Positions 1-11,038 of a stretch of DNA of 57,671 nucleotides are shown piece by piece. The notes under the pieces were generated by a model that had not been told where the DNA came from, ran no database searches, and saw nothing but the letters and a program-made list of their open reading frames with translations. The translations under genes were made by a program, and so were the position numbers. Positions within the stretch are counted from its first letter, which is position 1. Each line of letters opens with the position of its first letter. The DNA comes from Cylindrodendrum hubeiense (Eukaryota; Ascomycota; Sordariomycetes; Hypocreales; Nectriaceae), in contig JAANBB010000253.1 in NCBI GenBank assembly GCA_014621425.1, positions 1-57,671 on the forward strand. The letters run 5' to 3'.

Positions 1-803
1 CACCCTATCCCCAGCTCGCCCAGGCAAGCCACTCGTCCCTCTAACCCGCCAATAATCGACCCTGAAACGCTCCCGCTCCTCTCCCACATTGCACCTTTCC
101 CGTTCCACATTGTCTTGGCTCGCTCGGTGAACGGACGCGTTCCCGGGCGTGGGAGCACCGCCTCACCTTCCTACTTGCCCGTGGTCTCGACCATTGCTGC
201 AAGGGGAGACAGATTGCCGTCGTGGGGGTGATTGATTGGTGCCTCACCTATGCGACATCGACCCGAGTTGGACTGACACTGACAAACAGAGATGAGATAG
301 TGGCATGTAACCATGTTTTGTAAATTCAATCATATATATTATTGGTGTGAAATGCGGGGAATAGAACAACCATATCAAAAACTATGCCATTCATTGCCTC
401 GCTGCGTTGAGAGCATTGCCAACGCGTACCCTGAGTCTCGAGGGACATCGTCAACGATATGACATGCAGGGACTCGCTGGGAACCACCCGCCAGTTGCGT
501 AATCGGGATATCAGGTGCAAACAACAACCTACACTTTCGCCTTCTTTTCCCATTCCTCATTATTAATCGTCCACGTTGCAACCCTGCCCTCGTTTGGATC
601 CAGTCCATCTCCTTCATCGCCAGCCTTGATTTGGCAAGTCTTCCGCAAATGCAGCAAACCCATTTGCCTAGCCATCTGCGAGGGGGTGCGTGTCATGCGC
701 GTGTCTGTCACATCCAAGTGTGTGTGTATGTGTGCTGGCGATTTGCGCATTGTGTATGGTGGCCTTCTCCTATCGTCCGCCTCACTTATTGTGCTTAGGC
801 CTC
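1..803. other. Left-edge non-coding stretch
   Basis: No supported gene is visible here. Open frames are short, overlap on both strands and show no recognisable protein. The part nearest 803 must include the 3' untranslated region of the PH-domain gene transcribed leftward. A short AT-rich patch near 325-345 (tcatatatattattgg) would fit a transcript end but has no clear poly(A) hexamer in either direction. Confidence 0.5.
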
Positions 804-2450
804 CTATTCCTTCTTCTCCGACACAGGTGCCTCGTGGATGACTCCCGCCTCTTGAGCCTTGTGCTCGGCCGCTGGTGTGCTGGGCTCGGGAGTCTTTAGC
901 TTCTCGTCAATCTTGTCTGATGAGGATCCGAAGCTGGCGGTGTTGTTGAGGACAGGCGACGTGGGCGTGGACCCAGCAGGGGTTGACGAGATGCTGTTGA
1001 CGCGGCTGGTCGCGGTGGCGACGCTCGAGATGATCTGGAACCACTTCTGAGCATCGGCGGCCGTGTGGGCCTTGAAGTTGAGCTCGGTCGAGCCCGTCAG
1101 CTTGCTGCTTATCGTCTTGGCCTTGTCCTTGCCCTTGACACTGAACTTGTCTCCACTCGGCGTGCCGATGGTCGCATCAGGGAGGTAGATGGACATCTCT
1201 GGCTTGGGATCCACCCGTGTGTTGTCCGAGTCCTTAAACTCGTGCAAGAACTTGGAGGGAGTTACCACGTAGTAGCTGGTCGAGTAGCCCCACGACAGCT
1301 TGTTGCGCGACTTGCGCTCGAGCGAGCCCTCGACCATGGCCTTGGTTGCGGTGTGCTCCATGTTAGGGAACACCACCGCTTCTACCGAGCGAGCGGGTTC
1401 GTCACCGCTGACGAGGCGGTCCGCGCAGCGGAGCTTGAAAAGGGTCCACTCGAAGTCAGGGGCGACTCGCTGGACGGTCCCGAGCATGTCGCCGTGAAGA
1501 GCTCGGATCTTCTCGCCCTGTCCGCCAGCCAGCTGGGTAAAGGCCTCGATGGCCTGCTGGACGACTTCGACGACGTGCGATTCGAAGGTCGCAAAGTTGA
1601 GCTGCACAGCAACGAGGTCGTTGTGGTGGTTGTTTTCGGTGATAACCTGGTTGCTCAGGCGGTGCAAGACGCCACGGTAGACAACATAGGGGTCGTCGTG
1701 GCCCTGGAGAGTCCCACCAGCGGAATCAAAGGCCGCGCTCTGCTGGCCGAGCAGCTCAATGTGCTTCTGGGTGGTGTTGCGGGCCTTCTCGACATCCTTG
1801 GCGCCCTTTTGCACGCCGTGGGCCAGCTCCTTGGCCTTGTGCTTAATTTCCTTGTGTAGGCGCTCGAGAATGGGGAGGACGGATCCCTTGATGTTCTTTT
1901 CAGTCTCGATGTTGGTGTTGATCATGGCCTGGGTGTTGGAGCGCAGGTTCTCGAAAAAGCCGGCGACACCGCCAAGGCTTTGGTCGAAGTGGTGGCCCTC
2001 CTTGAGGGGGTTGGAAATAGTCTGCGAAATGCGGTCTTACGGTCAGTCTCAAGTGCTTTATTCTCCTTCATATCCCGGCACACAGCCTCCAAGCGGAGAA
2101 GGGCGTTGGGGTCAAACGAACCTTGAGAACCTTCTCATACTCCTTGGCCTGGCGACCATGGAGCTTCTCCATGGCCCCCACGTAGTCCTCGAGATAACTG
2201 ACGCAATGTTTCCATGCTTGGAGACGCTCAGCGAGCAATCCAGCCGTCTGCGCTCCACGTTAGCAAATCTGTTCTCTTTTCGCATGTCCGGAGCATCCGC
2301 GCGCATCGCATCGCGCCATGTCGCCCGGGAACGGCGGGCACCTACAGTGGTGGGGTCCACCTCGGATACGGCTTCATCGCTGCTGAAGACGCTCAGGCCG
2401 GTGGTTACCCTCGAGGGCAGAGACACAGTGGGTGAGGCGGCAGTAGACAT
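804..2450 (-). CDS. slm1: Slm1/Slm2-like PH-domain protein
   Basis: Three exons: 2346-2450, 2122-2247 and 804-2021, with introns of 98 and 100 nt, all phase 0, giving 482 aa. The first ATG (2450) begins MSTAASPTVS. Residues about 36-300 are a helical BAR/F-BAR-like region (AGLLAERLQAWKHCVSYLED opens it). Residues about 306-410 form a pleckstrin-homology domain (VEGSLERKS... ending DAQKWFQIIS). The tail is rich in Ser, Thr and Pro. In yeast, Slm1/2 bind PI(4,5)P2 at the plasma membrane, sit at eisosomes and are targets of TORC2 and calcineurin; that role is known for the family and inferred here. I do not see the yeast calcineurin-docking motif at the C-terminus. Splice sites are supported by phase closure and a TTTGCTAAC branch site before exon 2. 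Confidence 0.83.
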
Positions 2451-4220
2451 GTTGGCGAATTGTTTTGTCGCTTTGAGGAAATGAGAATAGCAAAGCGAAA
2501 GGGAAAGCGGGTGAGATTAATTATCGGCCAGGTTGCCAGGGGGGGAGCTCTCTAGTAGTGAAGAGGGGTATCGCAGGGGGGGGAGCTCTTTGGGCCGGGG
2601 TAGGAAGGTGGATTGGGTGCCGATGCAAATGCGCGGAAGCAGAAGCGAACACGACGGGCGGTCTAGCACGGGCACATATACTCGTAAATCGCGAGACAAA
2701 CGCTGAGTCGTGGGGAGGAGCGATGACGTTGTTGAGGAATAAGGGGGGCACCAGTACCGGGTTCTGTTTCTCCCGCTTCTAATGGGCTCGTGGTGGAGTT
2801 TCCGGTGAAGTCGGTGACGGTGTGGCTCGATGCGCTTCGACTCGACTCTGTCTCGCAACATTTAGAGCACACCCGGGCCTTGGCGGAGATCGCAGCCGTT
2901 GTGCAGCGGTAGTACAGTACGCTTGTGGTGCTCTAAAATGTGCCCACAATACTGTTCACGTTGCCAAGAAGGGTCCACGACCGCAGGGTACAACCAAGAC
3001 ACAGGCCACACGCAGACTCATACCGAAGACGTTTGATTGATTGCTTGTTGCTCGTGTGCTGAAGCGAGCTGAGCCAAGACACTCGCTCCACGATGCCACC
3101 CACGTCGGCATGACCCAATCGTTGGTTACCTGGAGACGAAACCATTCGCTCATGTCACCAAGACGCTACAGATGCTACAGACGCAGCATCATTATCCATC
3201 GCCACCATCAATCTTTTTTTTCTCCCGTCGTGACAATTAAAGCCAACCATCAGCAGACCCTGAAGCCCGCGCCACCACCATCCCGCCAGGTCGTGACGTC
3301 AATGGTCCCTTAGCCTGGTTGCGACACACTAGGGACGCCTCTACATCTCGCGCTCCTCGATCCTCTGGCCCGTGAGCAGCTGTTGTATCACCAAGACCAG
3401 ACGGACGGTGGCTTAATCGATAACAACCCCGCTTAGTTCCCATCCGCTAAACCCTCGCCCCAGTCTCATCCCACGGCTCTATCACTTCCCGGTTTCCTTT
3501 TCGGAGGTAGCCAACTGTGACGTTGCGCACATGGCCACACCACCGCAGAACCACACCACGCCATCGTCCGGGTTCCCTTCTGCAGCGTTCGGGAATACTA
3601 GGACATGTTTATCTGGAAACGAGTCGTCCGATCATGCACTGTCCCAGACCATCCCAGCTTGTCCCGTCCATTCAACTCACAGGTGTTACGTAGTACAGTG
3701 CAAGGGCAAGCAAGCTTGGACATGGCGGAGGCCCGAGCTCATATACCTCCGTCATGGAACTGATTCGTATATCAGCACTTACATCAATTATAGTGCTCAC
3801 TGCATCAACACAAATCAAACGTTGAGTTCAGGTCATTTTATTCAATACCCATTCTCATCCCTTATGTGATGGGTACCTAGCTACCTAGGTATCGGTGCGC
3901 TCTGGGGTATTACCGTACTACTGTACAATGAACGTGCCACCATGAAACCGCTTCTCGTGCGTGCGTGCTCGTTCGTTTCTGTTTGTTCTCATGCATCCTC
4001 AGCACTCGCGCTCCAAATGAGCCCGTGTTTGCACCCTGTCTATCGTGTCCCAAAAAGATGAAACAGGGAAATCCCCTCTGGGGTCCTAGTGTGTTCCCTG
4101 AAAACGCCACCCATGTCCAAAATGTCGCTTTGTTTGTTTGATTCCGCAATGTTGCCTCCAACTGCTGCCATAAAATAAAAGAAGAAATGAAAAATGCTGA
4201 TAAGACGAGTCGTTGCCCAT
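2451..4220. other. Intergenic: slm1 promoter and creD 3' flank
   Basis: About 1.8 kb between two leftward genes. It should hold the promoter and 5' leader of the PH-protein gene (near 2451) and the 3' end of the creD transcript (near 4220). No frame over 115 codons shows a recognisable protein. A short purine/G-rich stretch lies around 2535-2600 (runs of 7-8 G). No RNA gene or element recognised. Confidence 0.5.
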
Positions 4221-6239
4221 TTAAAACACCTGGTCACGTCCCTGGACCACGGGTATCCTGCGGTGGTGCGCCGGGTCGTCTGTGTAGGCACGCCCCGCCA
4301 TCAGACTTGTTGGGCGCGAGACATGGTGGACCTGATGCATGTGGTCCTCACCCGTCTGGTCCTCGGAGATGGTAGTAAGAGGATCCGGCACAATATCCGT
4401 CGCCGGCGGGGTCCGGGGAGCGCTCAGAGCCGTCTGGTAATCAGGTAGCGGCACGTTGCCGGAAGGAGCACGGGATCGTGCCGGGGTTCGGACTGCCGTC
4501 TGGTAACTGGGCACCTTGTTCAACTCGAAGAATTCGCTAGGGTCCAGATCGATGTGCTCGGCCGAGTTCCGCGACGAATCGTCTCCCGCGCTGTTACTTC
4601 TCGTCAGAGCACCTGACGAAGCCGGCTCCGATCGCGGAGCGACCCCATGGGGTGCCGAGGTCGGGGAAGCGAAGCCAGAAGCCGAGAAGCCAGAGGCCGA
4701 GCCGATCGATGTGTATGATGTGTTTCGCTGCGAGGGATCAAGTGAGACGTCCGCAAGTCGCGATGACAGCGCTGCGGGAGCTACCGGTCGGCTGTGAGTC
4801 AGGGACGCTGCCAGGTTGTCTGAAGATCCGGATCGCGATTGTGCGTAGAAAGGACTGTTGATACCGGACTGGATTCCGGGTGTCTGGAAGCCGCTCATAT
4901 CGACATCCTCGTACAGTTGATCGAGCACGTGCTCGCCGTAGCCGGGAGGAGCCAATGTGCCCTGGATTTGCTCGGTAGGGGTGCTGGGCGATTGGTCGAC
5001 GAGGTTGCCTTGCTCGTCGAGAGGCATGTTGGGGGAGATGAAGATGGAGATGGGAAGGGTGGCACGAAGCTGCAAATACGTTAGCAAACGGGCTCTCGAG
5101 TGAGCTCCTTGTGTCGCGTTTCTTACCTCAGAGATGTGGCCGTCGGGATTGCAGAGCGCAACCGTCAACTTGATCTTGTGGCGGACCTTGATGCCATGGT
5201 GGTTGAGGTCCTGGATGCACTGGCGCAACCTCTTGGGGAGATCGAGTCTCTTGGTCATGGCCCAGCCCTCTTGGCCGGTGTCCTCGATCATGTCTTGCCA
5301 GTGCTCCTCTCTCGTCACCTCGAATTTCCACATGGCGACTTCGCGCTCGGTCCGGTGTTCCCTGATGTTGAGGCCAGAAGGCCCCTGAACGCAGCATTCT
5401 CGAACCTCCATAAGCCTCGCTGTGATGTCTCCCAACTCCAGTGCCTTCAGAAGAGGGGTAAATCGCATTTCCATGGCTACTGTGCCACCGAAGACGACAG
5501 CCTTTTGGGGGATGACGATTGAGTAGTCGACCTTGTTGGGCCAGATGTTCTCGACGCTCATGGCGTGCAAGAACTCGAGGGCGCCGGGCTCCAGGGTTCG
5601 GATTATTCGGAGGTGCTTGTAGGCATGTAGGTCGTATGCTAGCTTTCCGCGTCCAACGGTCGCCTTGATTCTGTAAGTAATGGAGGCTTCGGGGATGCCC
5701 TCAACGCTCTCTGCAGTGTCGCCGGGGAGCATGAATTCGAAAGGCCACTCGTAGTTGCCGGCGGGGAGAGTCATGCTCTTTCCGTGAGTCCCGACAAAGG
5801 GGGACCATCGGTGTTCGAGGATGGTGGTGGATTTGTCGACTTTTTGGCCGGAAACGCCCGGAGCACTTCCTCTGGGGTCAGCCCAGCTATTCACAGACAA
5901 TCTTGGTCAGAGATCGTCCTCGGAGGGGGCTAATTCCAAGAACAGGGATTTGGGGGGGTCTTACGAATGGCGCAGAGTGCCGATTAATCGTAGGCGGACA
6001 TCTTCCATGCGCAGCGACGACTGCAGGCACAGGACGAGAACGCCTTTGAGAAGCTGGCCGGTGGATTCATGTTCGGTGCCTCGGAAGACGATAAAGTCGC
6101 TGTCTAGTCTATTGGGGGTCGCGGATTAGCAGCTGGCCTCGCGGGTTCTGGGCCGTGCCGGCGGGTAAACATACCGAATGTCGAAGAGACTGTAAGAGTT
6201 GCGCCCCGTGACGGATGAGAAGGGCTTAAAGGACGGCAT
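4221..6239 (-). CDS. creD: Arrestin-like HECT-ligase adaptor CreD
   Basis: Four exons: 6175-6239, 5965-6108, 5127-5886 and 4221-5069 (introns 66, 78 and 57 nt), 605 aa. The start MPSFKPFSSVTGRN is fixed by an upstream exon; the first ATG-like codon of the long frame near 5900 lies inside an intron. Residues about 15-150 form the arrestin N-lobe and about 155-340 the C-lobe; the rest is a Ser/Pro-rich tail. PY motifs visible are PPGY at 364-367, VPSY at 509-512 and LPDY at 531-534, the signals that recruit Nedd4-type HECT ligases (Rsp5/HulA). In Aspergillus CreD works with HulA in ubiquitin control of carbon catabolite repression and permease endocytosis, the counterpart of yeast Rod1/Rog3. 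The gene lies 6.1 kb downstream of creC on the same strand. The third intron is a multiple of three and stop-free, so retention would add 19 residues. Close alternatives are other ART-family arrestins. Confidence 0.87.
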
Positions 6240-6530
6240 GATGGCGGGGGGGATTGGGTGGTGAGAGGTGAGAGGTGAGAGAGGATGGCCGGATCGCATC
6301 CAGGAAAAAGGGCCAACGAGATGCAAAAAAGTTGGGGGGAGGGCCGGGACGGTTTTATTCGGGGACGGCGCAGGGCAATGGCATCCCACGACGACGACAC
6401 GACTCGACAGTCGACAATCGGCGGCGGCGGCGGCGAGCGGGATGTCTGTGGCACTGGTGTGCCTGGTGTGCGTCTGGTGTGTGTCTATGGCGGGTGGGTG
6501 GTGGGGCAGTGAGATCACCGAATCCCAGGG

Positions 6531-6558
6531 TGGTGCAGGGTGGTGCAGGGTGGTGCAG
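6531..6558. repeat. 10-bp tandem repeat in the creD upstream region
   Basis: The unit tggtgcaggg occurs twice perfectly (6531-6550) followed by a partial third copy (tggtgcag). It lies about 290-320 bp upstream of the creD start codon. Function unknown; a short slippage-prone repeat is the simplest view. Confidence 0.8.
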
Positions 6559-6747
6559 TTAGGTGATGGGTGGTCGGGCACTCCCTGTCGCAAGCCTCCG
6601 TATTAATGGCTCCGTAGGGGGCTCCGTCGAGGGCGCCGTGCAGTGGGAGGCGAGAGATCAGAAGCGGCGTGGGTGGAACCCGATGGTGAATCAGATGGGC
6701 CGCTGATGGGACTGATGGATGGATGGAGACGCCCGATGGGACAAAAA

Positions 6748-6755
6748 TATAAAAG
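6748..6755 (+). promoter_or_regulatory. TATA-like box
   Basis: TATAAAAG matches the eukaryotic TATA consensus exactly on the plus strand, but no rightward gene can be supported behind it. It could serve an unannotated transcript or be a chance match. Confidence 0.2.
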
Positions 6756-7617
6756 AGGGTCCTGCTGATAAGGCGCCGCCCGTTGGGTCTGTTCCAAATC
6801 AAATCGCGAAGAGAGACGAGACAGTCGAGGTTGGCTAAGTTGTGGTCCAGGGGGCGATTGGAGTCGGCAATAACTTTTGCCAAAGGAGAGTGGGGGACAC
6901 GGCCGTGATTTATGGCAGCAGCCTCTGTTTACACTGCCCGGCAAAAATGACAGAATGACGAGAGCGAGAGAAGGGGGGATTTGGAGACGAAAAAAAGTGG
7001 CCGCATCCGTACAGCGATCGCGGTCAGTCCAGTTCCCTTCAGGCCATTGGGAGGGAGATGGATGAGGGGGAGGGGAGTGCGAGTGGGAAGCGCGCAAGCA
7101 CTGGCGAAGAAACACGCCCTCTCTCACTTCTCACCTCACAGCCCATTCCCGTTCCTATCCCATCGCATGCGACACGCCCATGACCCAAGCCTATTTGGGC
7201 CACGGCAAGGCAAAGCGGCCCTCCTGATGCTGTCCAGCGAGCCAGATCGACGTCGTGGAGTCATGTCCATGGTCACCCAGAATGCCATCTACTGTACATG
7301 GCAGCTAACGTCGCACGCGCCGGGGCCGCGGAGCTTTGGGGGTTTGGTTGCCGGACGGCCGGGAAGGATGGCCCTTCAACGAGGACGCCTAGGTATGTAA
7401 TCGGAGGGCCGGGGGCAGCCAGCCGCTAGCATAGGCCGGCCAGCGAAGACAACGGGAGGAACTTTCTGCGGTGGAACAACCCGCCAAGTCAGTTTTGGGT
7501 TGAGCCGAGAAGCCAAAGTCGATAGCCCCCAAAATGCCACAAAAATGTCATCGGGAGTCGGGAGGTGACTGTGCCACCCTGGCAGAGAGACACTCAGTCT
7601 AGCAGTGAGTTAGTGTG

Positions 7618-7675
7618 CGTCAGTGGGCGTCAGTGGGCGTCAGTGGGCATCAGAGGTGGGCATCAGAGGGGCATC
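7618..7675. repeat. Imperfect 10-bp tandem repeat
   Basis: About three copies of cagtgggcgt followed by decaying copies (cagaggtgggcat, cagaggggcat). It lies in the creD-creC gap with no gene around it. Confidence 0.75.
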
Positions 7676-8519
7676 TGAGGGCCACAAGAGGGCATGCAAA
7701 CGGGCACCACAACTGGAATCAAATCGCGAAAACCAGTCCCAGTGCCCGTGGATGGTGCCGACAAACAGGCACAGCAACGCAGCAGCCAGGGTGGTGGTGC
7801 TTGGGGGTGTCGACGGTGGGGCGGCGATGCCGGCTCGGCTTGGCTGGACAGGGCCCAGGGCGCGAGTCCACCACGAATCGTGCTATCGAAGCCCGATGGA
7901 AGCTTTCCCTTCTGGCAACTCTGCTGCAGCCATCCGCCTCCTGTACGTACCGGCCGCCTGGAGGGGGCGTTTTGGCGCTGCTCGGTGGTGGGACGCCGAG
8001 AAGGGGCAGACGGACAGGGCTTCGTTCAGGGTTCCAGGGGATCGGCCTAGCTACTACGTAGCGAAGTGCCAGAATAGAAGGCCCATGCGAGGCGTGGCAT
8101 GAGAACTGCGCAACCCACTGGAGCTTGAAGTGCTGAGAGAGGCAAGAGTACGGAGGTAGGTTTCCGAGGTGAAGGCGAGTGTTGCTCGAGGTACGGAGTA
8201 AGTTTGCTATGATTCAGGATGGTTCCCGATCACGGCTCGACCTGTGTCATTTCTGAGTCGTTCGGTTGTCAAGGGTCTGCTGAAGCGCAATCTACTGCCA
8301 TGGTCCCGGTTTCCCGTCTTTCCGCTGTCTCTCTGCTGTCTCTCTCAAGAGAATCAATGCACCCAAGCGGGTGAAACAACAGGAGCAGTGTCTACAAAGC
8401 CGATACTCGTTACGCTGCCGGTGTGCCTATATTACAACACACCAAACCCCCACGCTCCCACGCCAGCGCAAGCACCACACGAGCGCGAGCAACGCACGCA
8501 AGCAACGCACGCGCAGACC

Positions 8520-8790
8520 TCACACGCATATTTGAGAGACAAACCCGGCGCGGCAAGGCGCAAGGCAGCCAACGTAAAACATAGCGTACATGACGGCACC
8601 CACGCCCAGGATGCCCACGCCTGGCGATCGTGACGATGAGAGGGCCATGAGAGGACGGCTAGATAGAGTCGGGCCCCGTATCGGTGTCCACTGCCACCAG
8701 CGGGCCCGTCTCGCCTCGTCCTCGTGGGTCGCCTCACCCGTCGCGGGCGCAATAGTCAGAAGCTGAAAGGCTGGTATTTGCATTTTCCAT
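8520..8790 (-). CDS. Candidate small single-pass membrane protein
   Basis: A two-exon model of 63 aa: exon 1 8738-8790, intron 8659-8737 (79 nt), exon 2 8520-8658. The ATG sits in a strong Kozak context (caccATGG). The donor is GTGAGG and the acceptor CTATCTAG, and phase closes exactly (2+1). Residues 1-18 read MENANTSLSASDYCARDG. Exon 2 contains a hydrophobic stretch at about 31-48 (GVGILGVGAVMYAMFYVG) preceded by Ser/Arg and followed by Cys-Leu-Ala, as in small membrane or mitochondrial proteins. An unspliced 200-codon frame overlaps it but has no sensible N-terminus. I recognise no family. It is the only coding signal I can argue for in the 6 kb creD-creC gap, and it could still be chance. 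Confidence 0.33.
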
Positions 8791-9380
8791 GGTGAGCGAC
8801 TTCTCGTCATCCTGTTGGGCGCACACCGACGAGGCTCCGCATCCACCGTGACACGGTCCCTGATAGCGAATACTGCCCCCGTGGGACCCCTCCACCCGTG
8901 GACATCCACCTTGGCCCTCACGATGGCTTCCCTTACCTGCGGTTCCGACTTGGCCCTAGCTTGCTCTTGGGCCGCCTTAGCTGGCGTGCCCCTGCCGCCA
9001 GCCTTCAGATATCGAAGGTCAACCACCCATAGGGTGCAGACCTGCTTATCTCGGGAACCCGCCCATCCGCCAGCCCTTGGTACCGTCCATGCCGTTTTAG
9101 ATGTGGTTTTGACATACGGCATACGGATAGGCTTGAGCTATTGTTGGGCCATGCCATGCGACATGCCACGCGCGACCCAGAAGGCGGCACGTTTCTTGGC
9201 CGGCAACCATGCGGTACTCGGACACCGACACACACTCAACCAGCAACCAGACGCACGCACGCCCCTTGAATACGTGATATGATCCGTCATCCTCACTCGG
9301 GTCAGCCGAGCTTGCGCGTGCGGCTGCAGCTCCTGCCTGGGCTGTGCTGGTGATGATTGATATTGATGTTGCTGCAGAGG

Positions 9381-9416
9381 CCGCTGCTGCTGATGATGAT
9401 GCTGCTGCTGCTGCAG
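9381..9416. repeat. CTG/GAT trinucleotide tract
   Basis: Reads (ctg)3 (atg)3 (ctg)4-like on the plus strand. On the minus strand one frame gives Gln4-His3-Gln3, followed by more Gln-rich residues; another gives an Ala/Ser run. Such tracts are common in fungal regulatory proteins, but no gene model around it could be closed. Confidence 0.75.
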
Positions 9417-11006
9417 GGCACTGGATCAGCAGTGCGTCGGCAACACCACCACTACAACGGTCATCCCAAGGAACCACCCGACAGACACGCCCCTCCCGCC
9501 TAGGACGCACGCACACGCCGCGAGCAAACGCCCACCGGCCTATCAGTGGGCAGGAACCAAAGGTCAAGCCAAGGTCAACAGGTTGCTGACCCCTGGACTG
9601 GGCTGGGCTGGAACCGAACCTAGACCTGGGACTCTGGAAGCCCCTAATAAAAGCCCTGGGATTTGGGACATCGTGAGGAATGGACTGGACTGGGCTGGTG
9701 CAGAAACGACAGCCCAGTCAGTGCCCCCAACCGCCCGCAAGCCAGGGCGGAGGAAAACATTTAACCGGTCAAATCGCGAGGTCGAGCCGGCGGCGCGAGC
9801 CCGTTCGGACAAGTCTCTCTGCACAGCCAGGCAGGGATCCGTGGGTTTTCGCACTCGCCCGATCCCAAGGCCAGGAACCTGCACGCACGTAACACGAGCA
9901 GGGAACAGGACGGTATTTTTTTTTCTCTGTCGTTTTTCGCCATCGATCGATCCTCATCTTCGACAACCGCCCCGGTCCAGGCTGAGGCCGACGTCGCTGT
10001 AAGAAGCACCGAGATGACGAGAGGCCCGTCCACGACCAGCCTGTGACTCCGATATCGATGATGTGATTTTGGACTAACCAAATTCCGCAAATCAGACATT
10101 GCGCAACTGGACATCCGAGCAAGGCGCAAACGACTCCGATGAATCGATGCCGGAGAGGCTTCAGCTGACTTTTTCTTTTTTTCGTGTCTTCCTTTACCCG
10201 CCAGCCAGCCTCTCGCGGGGTCGTCCCAACTCGTCGGAGGTATATTTACCAGGGGAGTACATGCAATAAATCATGAAGTTGATTGCTGGAAACCTTGCGG
10301 CCGCTGGCCCCGGGGTGTGCGCCCTCTCTGAAGCGTGTTATTCCCGTGGAATGAGCCAAACATAGGTTCGATTGCATCGCAGGTGGCGACGCCACAAACC
10401 CTTCTCCCGTCCATTGAGGGGTCATTACTTAATTTCCTCAGGATGAACTGCGGCTCAAATGTCTCGGCTACACAGAGTCTTACTGCACATGTACTCCGTA
10501 GTTACTTGGGAGGCGATCCCTCCAGCGCATGGCAAGCCCGAGCCGCCGCATGCGTTTTGTAAGCCGGCCCGGGACTCTCTCGGCCAGGGCCCGGAGACAC
10601 GACGGCGACGTCTCGGCTTGTCTGCCAAAAACCCTCAACGCCGCTACGTTGCACGTCGCCTCGGACTGCGAGGCTACTTGCGAGGGTGGTTTCAACCCGG
10701 CCGTGTATTTTGTCACCATGTCTGGGTTTTCGCTTTGGTGTTTTATGCCTCGTCCCGCCGAGCCCCCTACGGAGACGACATGGGACTTAGCTCGTGGAAT
10801 GGGTCAATTAGATGGGCCCGTTCCGTCGGTGAGCCAGAGGCCTCAGCCCTGTCAAGCCTCGACGGTGCGCACCATCGCCGCGCGGCGGAGCGACGGCGGC
10901 TGCGGCTGCAGAGACCAACGGGTAATGCGCTCGGCAGTACAGCTCGCACATGCGATATCTTATCAACAACCCGGGCCTCTGCCGTCCTACGGTACTGTAC
11001 GGGATC

Positions 11007-11038
11007 CATTGTGGACTCCCATCATTGTGGACTCCCAT
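11007..11038. repeat. 16-bp perfect tandem duplication
   Basis: cattgtggactcccat is present twice head to tail. No coding or regulatory role is apparent; it looks like a recent local duplication. Confidence 0.85.

Larger units (their letters stand above)
6240..8519. other. Long intergenic region upstream of creD
   Basis: Upstream flank of creD. It carries G-rich runs, two short tandem repeats (6531-6558 and 7618-7675) and a rightward TATA-like box at 6748. Several open frames of 100-175 codons occur on both strands, but they overlap, start mostly at non-ATG codons and show no domain, so I do not call them genes. No transposase, reverse transcriptase or RNA gene is visible. Confidence 0.5.

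Noticed and set aside
1065..1859. 264-codon plus-strand frame opposite the PH-domain protein
   Set aside because: Composition shadow; no motif and no independent start context.
5887..5900. creD starting at ATG 5900
   Set aside because: That ATG lies inside an intron; the arrestin N-lobe is completed by two upstream exons ending at ATG 6239.
8520..9122. 200-codon unspliced minus-strand frame
   Set aside because: Its first two-thirds are random-looking; the spliced 63-aa model with a Kozak ATG explains the only protein-like part better.
9097..9567. Ala/Ser- or Gln-rich protein around the trinucleotide tract
   Set aside because: Two frames read through the repeat equally well and neither connects to a plausible start, splice site and stop.
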